A stretch of DNA of 64,000 bases, taken from positions 1 through 64,000 of the forward strand of contig NZ_SMAL01000005.1 of NCBI RefSeq assembly GCF_004342165.1, written 5' to 3'. How positions within the stretch are numbered: position 1 is the first letter of the stretch; every line of letters starts with the position of its first letter. Below are positions 36,167 to 43,833 of the stretch, one piece after another. A program made the position numbers and the translations under genes. The stretch comes from Natranaerovirga pectinivora (GTDB lineage Bacteria; Bacillota; Clostridia; Lachnospirales; DSM-24629). Under the pieces are notes generated by a model that had not been told where the DNA came from, searched no databases, and worked only from the letters and a program-made list of their open reading frames with translations.

Positions 36167-37471
36167 TTAATCACCTCTAATTTTTTTATACACCTCTGAT
36201 AATTTTCCAACCACCTCACCTGTATTAACATTAACAAGCTCATTACCTATTTCCGTATATTCATTTGATTGATATTTTCTAGGTAACAATTTTATATTAT
36301 CAACTAATTTTATAAAACACCAATGATATTTATTATTTTCTGTGGGATAGTCTGTAATCAATCGCAAAACACCGTATCTACATAAGTTTAATAAAAATTC
36401 ACCTATAACATCCGTTAAGTCTGGAATACCCTCAAATTCTTTTTTATCTAAATATGTTAAATAAGTATTTATAGGTATCGTAACAAAATCCTTTTTTAGC
36501 CAACTTACTACTCCTTTAACCAGTATATAATCTGACTTCTGTCTCTTTATATACTTATTAATAAAGTTCGAAAATATATATGTTTGCCATATTCGTCTAT
36601 CACAATTAAATACAATTTCCCCTTGTATTTTATAGTTAAGATAAGTAGGAATTTCATTAACTGTTAAATTAAGGTACTCATTAGCCTTCTTCCACAAGTG
36701 GGTATGTAATAATTTTTCTTCTCTTCCATACATTCTGGGGTTTTTTTCACGAAGTTCACTAATCAACTGACGTGTTTTTTCTTTTTGTTCTTCAATCCAT
36801 TTGGCTTTTAATTCTTCTCTTAATTTCTGGTTCCGCATATTCTCTTTTTCCTCTATCAAGTACTCATCTTCTAACTCTATCTCTTTCTCTAAAACTTTCC
36901 TATTATAAATCCATCTTTTATAATCAGTAACATTTTCGATTATGATTGTTTCAATTCTTGAACGATCAAATTCCTTATTGAAGAAGAACCTTGATAGATC
37001 TATTTCAATAGTGGAGATATCTAGTCTTTCAATTTTTTTATGCTTTTCTAAGTCAATGCCATGTGTTACTTTAATTTCAACAAATAACTGAATATCCCCT
37101 TTAATTAGTATTATATCAGGGATAATGTCTTCTACTGTTTCTTCTAATAACACATGATCAAAATAAAAATAGATTGGTTTACTAATAGTACAAACCTTCG
37201 TTTTAAATGAAGCAATAACTTCAGGAATTTTTATGTAATTATATTTTGTTAATACTTCCTTTGCAAATAAATGTAAAGCAGATTCAAGAGAAAAATTACA
37301 GTCACAGTTATTGCTATGAGCAAAACACCAACTACGAACTTCTCCTAATCTTGCAATTAATATATCCCCACAACTTGGGCATGTACAATTACAATCCAAA
37401 CCCCTTTGTTTAACTTCAGATATATGAATTAAACTTCCATTTCTTAGACCAAATGGATTCAGTATATCCAT
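36167..37471 (-). CDS. CoiA-like competence/nuclease family protein
   Basis: 434 residues. The N-terminus has a cysteine/histidine cluster typical of the CoiA family (LDCNCTCPSCGDIL, then RSWCFAHSNNCDC), read as a zinc finger. A PD-(D/E)XK-like core follows: VEDIIPDIILIKGDIQLFVE and IKVTHGIDLEKHK with Asp, Glu and Lys in the right order. The middle is a long charged coiled-coil (about 195-260), and the C-terminal domain is of unknown fold. CoiA-type proteins process incoming DNA; island copies are often next to defence genes. It follows the XRE gene after about 160 bases and may be regulated separately. Confidence 0.7.
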   Translation of the reverse strand: MDILNPFGLRNGSLIHISEVKQRGLDCNCTCPSCGDILIARLGEVRSWCFAHSNNCDCNFSLESALHLFAKEVLTKYNYIKIPEVIASFKTKVCTISKPIYFYFDHVLLEETVEDIIPDIILIKGDIQLFVEIKVTHGIDLEKHKKIERLDISTIEIDLSRFFFNKEFDRSRIETIIIENVTDYKRWIYNRKVLEKEIELEDEYLIEEKENMRNQKLREELKAKWIEEQKEKTRQLISELREKNPRMYGREEKLLHTHLWKKANEYLNLTVNEIPTYLNYKIQGEIVFNCDRRIWQTYIFSNFINKYIKRQKSDYILVKGVVSWLKKDFVTIPINTYLTYLDKKEFEGIPDLTDVIGEFLLNLCRYGVLRLITDYPTENNKYHWCFIKLVDNIKLLPRKYQSNEYTEIGNELVNVNTGEVVGKLSEVYKKIRGD

Positions 37472-37628
37472 ATTTACCCCTCTTTATAATTATTCTAATA
37501 TAATTTTATAATAATCTAAAAAAATTTACTTCGTAATTAATATCATTTTTAAGGACTAAAAACATTTATCAAGATATGCTCCTTTTTTTGATAGATGTTG
37601 TTTATAATATTTAATTTTTATACTTGAG

Positions 37629-38267
37629 TTACTTCTTAGCCTTAGCTTTCTTAATTTCATATTCCATTATTCTTCCATACTTTTGTATCTTTTGAGCAAA
37701 TTTAAGTTCATAGTTATAACACTCATATTCATCTTGATCAACTATACAGAAATATAGGATTTCTTGATGAATAACAATTAGCTGACTTACCGCACTGATG
37801 TCTCCTCGCACTAATGCTTGTTCTAAATAATCAATCGCATCATCATAATTACCCTTTTGAGCTTCTTCCATTGCCCAATATCTAAATGCTTCAACTGGAA
37901 CATCTTCATTAGTATCATCTATTTCTATGTCATCTTCATTACGTCTGATATACTCATCAATAATGTTTTCGTTCTGCTGACGCACTTCTGTAAGAATACT
38001 GTCCATTTTAGACTCAAGTTGTGCAAAATAGTCCCTATCAATTTGTTCTTCTGTCTTATCAGCCAAATTTCCATGTAAAAGCTCATCAACTGTTATACTG
38101 AGTATTTCTGCTAAGTCAGAAAGTTTGTAAAGATCGGGAAGACTACTTCCACATTCCCATTTTGTTACTGCCTGTCTTGACACACCACACTTCTCAGCCA
38201 ATGCCTCCTGTGTAATATTTTGGACCTTCCTTAATGTTGCTAAATTTCTAGAAAAATTCATTTTCAT
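37629..38267 (-). CDS. XRE-family regulator with a helical repeat tail
   Basis: 212 residues. N-terminal HTH: FSRNLATLRKVQNITQEALA, CGVSRQAVTKWE and LPDLYKLSDLAEILSITVDE. A charged linker (about 80-125) leads to a TPR/Sel1-like helical segment (FRYWAMEEAQKGNYDDAIDY, LEQALVRGDISAV). Such regulators control neighbouring genes; here candidates are itself and the CoiA-like gene. The start is fixed by AGGAGG seven bases upstream. A perfect 10-base inverted repeat covers the upstream region and touches that ribosome site (38278-38339). Confidence 0.85.
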   Translation of the reverse strand: MKMNFSRNLATLRKVQNITQEALAEKCGVSRQAVTKWECGSSLPDLYKLSDLAEILSITVDELLHGNLADKTEEQIDRDYFAQLESKMDSILTEVRQQNENIIDEYIRRNEDDIEIDDTNEDVPVEAFRYWAMEEAQKGNYDDAIDYLEQALVRGDISAVSQLIVIHQEILYFCIVDQDEYECYNYELKFAQKIQKYGRIMEYEIKKAKAKK

Positions 38268-38277
38268 TTCATTACCT

Positions 38278-38339
38278 CCTGGTTAATTATTTGATAATAT
38301 AATCATATATCTAATCTCCCTACTTAACCATTAACCAGG
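38278..38339. promoter_or_regulatory. Inverted repeat upstream of the XRE gene
   Basis: CCTGGTTAAT (38278-38287) and ATTAACCAGG (38330-38339) are perfect inverted arms 42 bases apart; the first overlaps the AGGAGG of the XRE gene. Likely autoregulatory operator. Confidence 0.6.
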
Positions 38340-38540
38340 AAGAACATTCTGCTACACTTAGTTGCAAAAAAGTAAATTATTATTATTGTTAATACTTGTA
38401 TTGATTTACCTTTTAATAAGAGCTGTATATCTTATTTCCCCTTACTAATATATCCCACTTTAATAGTATTACAATCTTAGAATATTTTCAATATTAGTTG
38501 ATTATAATATCTTTAACATATTTTTTCTATGTATATTTGA

Positions 38541-38761
38541 TTCTGCGTAATAGTTAGACCCCCGGGGGGTCAAAAAAATTCCCCAAACCGAAGTCTGAGG
38601 AAACATATATACGTTATCCATTTTTATTAAAAACCTTAAAACCCTTTGATATCAACCTATTTCTTCTCTATCAACACAACTGTCTCAACGTGTGTTGAGT
38701 GTTTGTCACAGATACTGTGCCCGAGGGGAATTTTAGGGCTTAAGATATGCGGGAACATATC
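38541..38761 (-). repeat. Compound repeat, copy E: best-preserved rlmD tail
   Basis: On the minus strand the tail reads IDMFPH (38747-38761), then 48 bases in the same frame, then STHVETVVLIEKK and TAG (38657-38698). Joining the two parts gives DMFPHSTHVETVVL, the typical end of RlmD/RumA methyltransferases, which confirms the identity of the family of tails. A terminator hairpin (38572-38602) and the palindrome GACCCCCGGGGGGTC (38557-38571) follow, then a TTCTGCGTA box. The tail begins right after the VOC gene stop. Confidence 0.8.
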
Positions 38762-38771
38762 TATAAGTTAA

Positions 38772-39137
38772 CTACGTATTAGTTTCCACAAATTGTATCT
38801 TCATCCCATTTGGATCCTCGATAAAAAAATATTTAACCGATGGCTTGGGTTGAATAATATCTGATAGAATGGTAACATTCTGTTTTTTTACAAATTCATA
38901 CACTTCTTCAACAGAATTCACAGTAAATCCCCAAGATATATCTGACCCAATGTTGATGATTTTTTTATTGCTATCCTGTATGAGTTCTATTTGCGCTTCA
39001 TCATCTCCCATAAAAACAATGTTAAGATTAGGAGCAGGACTTAAACGGCTTTTTATTGGTATCCCTACAATCTCCTGATAAAATTGAACTGATTCTTCTA
39101 TATCCTTAACAAATAATGTACTAAAAGAAAATTTCAT
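38772..39137 (-). CDS. VOC-superfamily (glyoxalase/bleomycin-resistance-like) protein
   Basis: 121 residues with two beta-alpha-beta-beta-beta modules: FSFSTLFVKDIEESVQFYQE at the start, an AQIELIQD strand, DISWGFTVNSVEEVYEFVKK and the closing VKYFFIEDPNGMKIQFVE with the conserved D-P-N-G and metal-ligand Glu. Members bind or isomerise small molecules; some give antibiotic resistance. Last gene of an apparent MarR, small protein and VOC unit, so its level is probably set by the MarR regulator. A TAGGAGGAA ribosome site is present. Confidence 0.85.
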   Translation of the reverse strand: MKFSFSTLFVKDIEESVQFYQEIVGIPIKSRLSPAPNLNIVFMGDDEAQIELIQDSNKKIINIGSDISWGFTVNSVEEVYEFVKKQNVTILSDIIQPKPSVKYFFIEDPNGMKIQFVETNT

Positions 39138-39189
39138 GATATTCCTCCTAAATGAATTCTATTTTGATCCCTTTGATATTATCCGCTAT

Positions 39190-39315
39190 TTAAAGTTTAG
39201 CCATTTCCTCACATTTATCGTTTTCGTCATCGTTTTCCATGATTCTATCAAGTAGCATTGTAATCATTTTAGGTAAAAATAATGAAATGGGAAATGCTGA
39301 TTTCTTATTTTGCAT
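39190..39315 (-). CDS. 41-residue small protein coupled to the MarR gene
   Basis: Begins MQNKKSAFPISLFLPKMITM and ends DKCEEMAKL. Its ATG overlaps the last codons of the MarR gene (stop at 39305-39307), so it could be translated by coupling. A hydrophobic, possibly amphipathic N-terminal half is followed by a very acidic tail (MENDDENDKCEE). No homologue known. It lies between the MarR and VOC genes on the same strand. Confidence 0.4.
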   Translation of the reverse strand: MQNKKSAFPISLFLPKMITMLLDRIMENDDENDKCEEMAKL

Positions 39316-39730
39316 TACTGATATTCCCAAGAATAATTTTTAATCCATTCAAAATTTGATAATATTCTTCTTCTGAAAGATTCTTTTTATATATTTCACT
39401 TAGTTCATCGAATATATCTTTTATACGTGGAGCGATTTCTTCGCCTTTTTCAGTTAAGTAAATTTGATAACAACGCTTATCTTCAAGACTTTTTTCTTTA
39501 ATCACATAGCCACTTTTGACTAAACTATTCACTGCCTTTGTAACAGTAGACTTTCCAACATTTAGCAAGTCACACATCTCCGTTTGACTTATCCCTTGCT
39601 TTTTAATAATAACGTATAAAAAATCATGTTGACCACTTCTAATACCATAGTTTTCAAGTTTTTTATTTATAATACTTTGCGTACTACGGTAGATTGCTGC
39701 CGCATATCTACCAACAGATTCTTGCTTCAC
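39305..39730 (-). CDS. MarR-family transcriptional regulator
   Basis: About 141 residues from a GTG start (KQESVGRYAAAIYRS), which follows AAGAGGTGATA; a longer frame to 39763 would start almost at the predicted transcript start. Winged helix: ISQTEMCDLLNVGKSTVTKA as HTH, then VNSLVKSGYVIKEKSLEDKR and QIYLTEKGEE as wing. It probably represses its own operon through the palindromes at 39750-39803 and releases DNA when a ligand binds; the VOC protein downstream would then be induced. Confidence 0.85.
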   Translation of the reverse strand: MKQESVGRYAAAIYRSTQSIINKKLENYGIRSGQHDFLYVIIKKQGISQTEMCDLLNVGKSTVTKAVNSLVKSGYVIKEKSLEDKRCYQIYLTEKGEEIAPRIKDIFDELSEIYKKNLSEEEYYQILNGLKIILGNISNAK

Positions 39731-39749
39731 ACTATCACCTCTTGAAATT

Positions 39750-39803
39750 GGTTTCTTTTGCAACCATTTTTAGTATAGCAAAAACTAGTTTGCTTTGCAA
39801 CTA
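39750..39803 (-). promoter_or_regulatory. MarR operon promoter and two palindromic operators
   Basis: Minus strand: TTGCAA (39800-39795), 17 bases, TATACT (39777-39772). The imperfect palindrome TAGTTTGCTTTGCAACTA (39786-39803) covers the -35 region, and GGTTTCTTTTGCAACC (39750-39765) covers the start of the RNA, an arrangement suited to autorepression. Confidence 0.75.
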
Positions 39804-39962
39804 ATTTTTATGCTCCCTAAACAATCTACTATCACTTGGTTTTTATTATATATCTCACAGCATATATTTGGAAAAAAGATATACATCTATCCTGTCTCCA
39901 CAACCTAAACTTTACTTAATCTGTCAACTCAACCCCATCCAATTTGGGGCTCATTTTTTTCT

Positions 39963-40014
39963 CGACTTATACCCCCGATATGTTTCTATGAATACATATC
40001 GAGGGTATAAGTCG
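39963..40014. repeat. Long hairpin between islets
   Basis: CGACTTATACCCCCGATATG and its near-perfect reverse complement (one mismatch) form arms of about 21 bases around an 8-10-base loop. No T run follows directly, so it may be a mobile-element end or a transcript stabiliser. Confidence 0.7.
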
Positions 40015-40079
40015 ATAGACAAAATTACTTTTCTATTTTAGAAGCTTATAAACCTAGAATTTGCAAGGTCTTCTGGACT

Positions 40080-40148
40080 TTACCTTTTAGACATCAACGC
40101 TACACTCTCTACATGTGTTTCGGCATTGAATTGATAATACTACGCAAA
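40080..40148 (-). repeat. Compound repeat, copy F: diverged rlmD tail
   Basis: The tail reads YYQFNAETHVESVALMSKR and a TAA stop at 40080-40082, with a CTTTGCGTA box upstream (40141-40149). It lacks the usual Ccc-rich terminator, and the long hairpin at 39963 lies downstream instead. It sits directly after the ABC permease gene. Confidence 0.6.
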
Positions 40149-40156
40149 GATATTAT

Positions 40157-41170
40157 TTATAATAACCTATATCTTTTTAAAGCCATAGTGTTGATTAAAT
40201 AAAACAATATCACGAAGAAAATTTGCATACTTATATAAAATAATATATCCCCTATTCCTTTACCGTAGAGTAATACCTGCTTAATTGCACTACAGCCATA
40301 ATATATTGGAGTAATATAAGCTAACTTACCAAGATTATAGGGAATTGTGTCAATGGGTATTAGTCCAGAAAGGAAAACCTGCGGTAATATTACTACGGGA
40401 ACAAATTGTATGATTTGAAATTCATTATTAGCGAATATTGATGCAAAAGCACCTATGGAAACAGCTGCTATTGCTAATAATATCATGATGATTGAGGTCA
40501 ATGCTACAGACCCATTAAATTCTATCTTTAATACGTATTTTACGAACAGGGTAATCATTACACTCTGAAGGGCTGCAAAAATTCCAAACCCTATAGTATA
40601 TCCGCCAATAACCTCTCTTCGTTTAATTGAGGTAATCATCAGCCTCTCTAGCGTACCTGTAGTTCTTTCTCTTACAAAGGATATTCCTGCTATTAGGAAA
40701 ACAAAGAAGAATGAAAGTATTCCTAAAAAAATGTAGCCCATGCTATTGAAGCTTGATAAGCCTACTTTTCCTACAATAAACCCCACCTCCATTGGTGCCT
40801 TAGATTCTAAGCCTCCTAATGCCTCAGTAGTTACATTAACTACAAGCTCAGTTTTAACGCTACTGGGCTCATACATGAGAATTTGAATCCCCTCCTTATC
40901 TATTGTAAGTATAGCGTCTGCATTACCTTTTTTTAAAAATTCTTCCTTATTGATGTTTTCACCTATCACAGCAATATTGGTATCCTTCCCACTTAGCGCC
41001 TCAATTATTGCTGCTGGCCCTTCTACTATAGCTATTTTAGGGGTATAGCTAGTATCCCCTAATAATAGATTTATTAAGGTCAATATCATAAGGGGAGCAA
41101 AGAGCATTAGAGCTAAGGAGCGTTTATCATTTTTTACTTGCTTTATAATCCTTTTGATAAGACTAAACAT
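40157..41170 (-). CDS. ABC-2 type transporter permease
   Basis: 337 residues. N-terminal helix (about 18-38, SLALMLFAPLMILTLINLLL), an outer domain (40-160), then five helices: IFLGILSFFFVFLIAGISFV, the FGIFAALQSVMITLFVKYVL region, TSIIMILLAIAAVSIGAFAS, FVPVVILPQVFLSGLIPI and DILFYISMQIFFVILFYLIN. RERTTGTLERLMITSIKRRE between helices 2 and 3 is the coupling motif of ABC-2 exporters. It forms an exporter with the ATPase encoded two bases upstream; the substrate is probably a drug, peptide or lipid. Confidence 0.9.
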   Translation of the reverse strand: MFSLIKRIIKQVKNDKRSLALMLFAPLMILTLINLLLGDTSYTPKIAIVEGPAAIIEALSGKDTNIAVIGENINKEEFLKKGNADAILTIDKEGIQILMYEPSSVKTELVVNVTTEALGGLESKAPMEVGFIVGKVGLSSFNSMGYIFLGILSFFFVFLIAGISFVRERTTGTLERLMITSIKRREVIGGYTIGFGIFAALQSVMITLFVKYVLKIEFNGSVALTSIIMILLAIAAVSIGAFASIFANNEFQIIQFVPVVILPQVFLSGLIPIDTIPYNLGKLAYITPIYYGCSAIKQVLLYGKGIGDILFYISMQIFFVILFYLINTMALKRYRLL

Positions 41171-41172
41171 AA

Positions 41173-41883
41173 TTAAACACCTCCATTAGCCGTAAAGAAT
41201 AATTCTTCAATTGAGCCAGATTGTGTTCTTGCAGCTAAGTCCTTCACTGCTCCATAAGCAATTAAGATACCGTTATATATAATGGCTGCATGTTCACACT
41301 TCTCCACCTCATCCATTACATGTGTTGAAACTATAATAGTTTTCCCATTTTCCTTTAACCTGTTAAACTCCTGCCATATTGATTTCCTCAATACAGGATC
41401 AATCCCTACTGTTGGCTCATCTAATATCAAAATATCAGGATCATGTAGGAGGGCTATAGCTAAGGATAGTCTTTTTTTCATACCTCCAGAGTAGTTATCA
41501 ACGATCTTAGCTGCATCGTCCTCTAAATTAACTAGCTTTAATATCTCTTTTATTGAATTATGGAGTCCCTCACCCTTAAGCCCCATGAGACCACCAAAAA
41601 ATCTCAAATTATCAAGACCCGATATATCGTTATATAATGCTTCATTCTGAGGCATAAAGCCAATATCCTTAAGAATTTCTAAATTAGGCATTTTATTACC
41701 TCTTATGTAGATTTCACCTTCGTCTCCATTTATAGCACCAATTATCAACCTAATCAATGTAGTTTTTCCAGCGCCACTGGGTCCCAATAGACAAATAAGA
41801 TCTCCTTTTTCAACCCTTAAATTTATATTATTCAAAATCTGCTTTTTCCCAAAGGCCTTAGATATATTACGTATCTCTATCAT
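41173..41883 (-). CDS. ABC transporter ATP-binding protein
   Basis: 236 residues. Walker A LLGPSGAGKTTLIRLI (about 34-49), Q-loop GFMPQNEALY, signature NYSGGMKKRLSLAIALL, Walker B ILILDEPTVGIDP and H-loop VSTHVMDE. It hydrolyses ATP to drive the adjacent ABC-2 permease. First gene of the two-gene unit, with two bases between stop and next start. Between the two rlmD-tail repeats F and G, so the exporter is a separate islet. Confidence 0.95.
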   Translation of the reverse strand: MIEIRNISKAFGKKQILNNINLRVEKGDLICLLGPSGAGKTTLIRLIIGAINGDEGEIYIRGNKMPNLEILKDIGFMPQNEALYNDISGLDNLRFFGGLMGLKGEGLHNSIKEILKLVNLEDDAAKIVDNYSGGMKKRLSLAIALLHDPDILILDEPTVGIDPVLRKSIWQEFNRLKENGKTIIVSTHVMDEVEKCEHAAIIYNGILIAYGAVKDLAARTQSGSIEELFFTANGGV

Positions 41884-41983
41884 TTATTTCAGCCCTTTCA
41901 GCTTACTTATTAAACTTCATACATATTATTATATATGTTTAAATATTAATTAGAACTAACTCTTTTCACAAAACCTATACCTT

Positions 41984-42160
41984 AACGCAAAAATCCCCCA
42001 AACTTATTAGTCTGAGGGAATATAAAACACACTTTAATACTTACCTAAAATCCTTCAAAGCCTTTGATACCCAGTCTATTTCTTCTCTATCAACACAACC
42101 GTTTCAACATGTGTGTTGGTTATAAGGTGATACTAATACGCATATTATGGAGTTTTGCAT
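41984..42160 (-). repeat. Compound repeat, copy G: rlmD tail plus terminator
   Basis: Tail TNTHVETVVLIEKK with TAG stop (42076-42117); terminator (41988-42020; TCCCTCAGACTAATAAG loop and TTTGGGGGA then a T run); upstream end TTATAACCAACACAC preceded by ATACGCA and a TTTTGCATA-type box, much as in copy C. Confidence 0.7.
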
Positions 42161-42198
42161 ATTATTGTCCCCCTTTACTTAATATATTTATAGATAAT

Positions 42199-42229
42199 AA
42201 GCGGCTATAATTATTACTTTTAGCCACTT
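42199..42229 (-). terminator. Possible terminator after the copper-amine-oxidase-like gene
   Basis: AAGTGGCTA and TAGCCGCTT face each other across 13 bases about 70 bases beyond the stop at 42301. No long T run, so confidence is moderate. Confidence 0.4.
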
Positions 42230-42300
42230 AACTTAATATAAAGTAGCAAGTAGAAAAAGGCTTTGCACCAGCAAATTTCATTTGCTAATGACAAACTATT

Positions 42301-43758
42301 TCATCCATATATTACAGCTGGATAGTTTAGAATACCATGTATAATCTCAAATAATGTATCCGCATTATCACAATTTCCAACATCAACTGAAATTACTCCC
42401 TTCTCAGTAACTATATATGCATAGTGGTGATTACTATCCTCATTATATTGTAAATAAGCATCCATAACTCCATTATTCACGTTTATCAACTCATCAATTT
42501 TAGTATAGCTTCGTTTGAAACCATCCAACAATCTTTTATTAAGAAACTCTTTGACCTCTGCCTCTGTCAAATGATAATCTTTAATTCTATATTGAACTTG
42601 CATATCTTCTTCTTGATAAATAAAAATCATTGACTCTGAAGTAACATATTCTGTATCATAGATTTTATGTTCAACAGAAACTTCAAATCCTTCTGGTACT
42701 TTAACAGTATAGAAAAAATTAGAATTATGGACCATCTTTGTATTTTCTTTAAAATTTGTTATACAAGGATAATCAACCCAAATTTTAGGTTTTGTTAAAT
42801 TATATATTTCTTCTTCTGTTTCGTCTAACTCAGTCTCTAAAGCTGCTTTAATATCCATCGCACCTTCAATAGTAGACCAACTAAAAGTGCTACTTCCATT
42901 ATCTCCACTATACACAGCGATTTTTCCATATAGGTTATTATATTCATATCCTATATAATAGCCATTTCCACTAAACATGTTAAAATTAGGTGTCTTTGCA
43001 GGTTTAAGTACTTTAACTATTCCTTTTTGCAATCCAATTCCCATACCGTAGGCTTGACCTGAAACAATATAATAATCCCTATCCTCAAGTAAAATCTCAC
43101 CAGTAATTAAATAAGAAGTTATACCACCCGCATTTTTATTAATCATATAATTTACATTAGCATGTGCTTCTTCTATCTCACTTTCTAAGAGTGTTTTCTG
43201 TTCATTCAACTCTAAAACACGCTGATTAATTGAATTTTGGTCGATTTCATAAGGAATATCAACCCATATTCTATCTATGTATGGTATTTCTTCTGGGCTT
43301 CTATAATGAACTCCTCCATTGCTATCCACCATGACTGTTTGAGCATTATTGTCCCAACCTACTTTAGCACCTAAAGCTTCTAATACGGCCCTTATTGGCA
43401 AATAAGTCTTTGAATCAATAATAACAGCTGCAGTATCATTTAAGACAACATTTCCATTTACTGTAATATAATTTTTATCAACAGGAACTTCAATGTATGT
43501 TTTTCCTTTACTTACACTAGCTGTTTTTGTTTCTTGATTCCAATCTACTGTAGCACCTATTGCTTCCATTGAAATTCGTAAAGGTACTTGTGTTCGACCG
43601 TTTATATCAACAAATGGAATTCCTGTTTTACTTGTAAAGTTTACTTCAGCGCCATCAATATTCACTTTAACATTACCTGATGAAGCGCTTATGTTAGGCA
43701 TGTACGAAATTAATAATACAGTTAAAATAGCAATCATCTTAAAAATTATTCTTCTCAT
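42301..43758 (-). CDS. Secreted protein with copper amine oxidase N-terminal-like domain
   Basis: 485 residues. A signal peptide (residues 1-25, ending NISAS) is followed by two repeats of the copper amine oxidase N-domain type (FVDINGRTQVPLRISMEAIG; ATVDWNQETKTASV; then KTYLPIRAVLEALGAKVGW), which Clostridia use as an extracellular binding module. Residues 150-330 include a coiled-coil and a beta region with GMGIGLQKGIVKVLKP; the rest is unassigned. It acts outside the cell. The amine-oxidase catalytic domain is absent. The upstream secreted gene at 43834 faces the same way, 75 bases away. Confidence 0.8.
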   Translation of the reverse strand: MRRIIFKMIAILTVLLISYMPNISASSGNVKVNIDGAEVNFTSKTGIPFVDINGRTQVPLRISMEAIGATVDWNQETKTASVSKGKTYIEVPVDKNYITVNGNVVLNDTAAVIIDSKTYLPIRAVLEALGAKVGWDNNAQTVMVDSNGGVHYRSPEEIPYIDRIWVDIPYEIDQNSINQRVLELNEQKTLLESEIEEAHANVNYMINKNAGGITSYLITGEILLEDRDYYIVSGQAYGMGIGLQKGIVKVLKPAKTPNFNMFSGNGYYIGYEYNNLYGKIAVYSGDNGSSTFSWSTIEGAMDIKAALETELDETEEEIYNLTKPKIWVDYPCITNFKENTKMVHNSNFFYTVKVPEGFEVSVEHKIYDTEYVTSESMIFIYQEEDMQVQYRIKDYHLTEAEVKEFLNKRLLDGFKRSYTKIDELINVNNGVMDAYLQYNEDSNHHYAYIVTEKGVISVDVGNCDNADTLFEIIHGILNYPAVIYG

Positions 43759-43833
43759 TTTTTATTCTCCCCTTAATTTATGTGAAATGTATTTATTGAA
43801 GATTTTTTTCTTCTTATTACTCAATAACTATAG

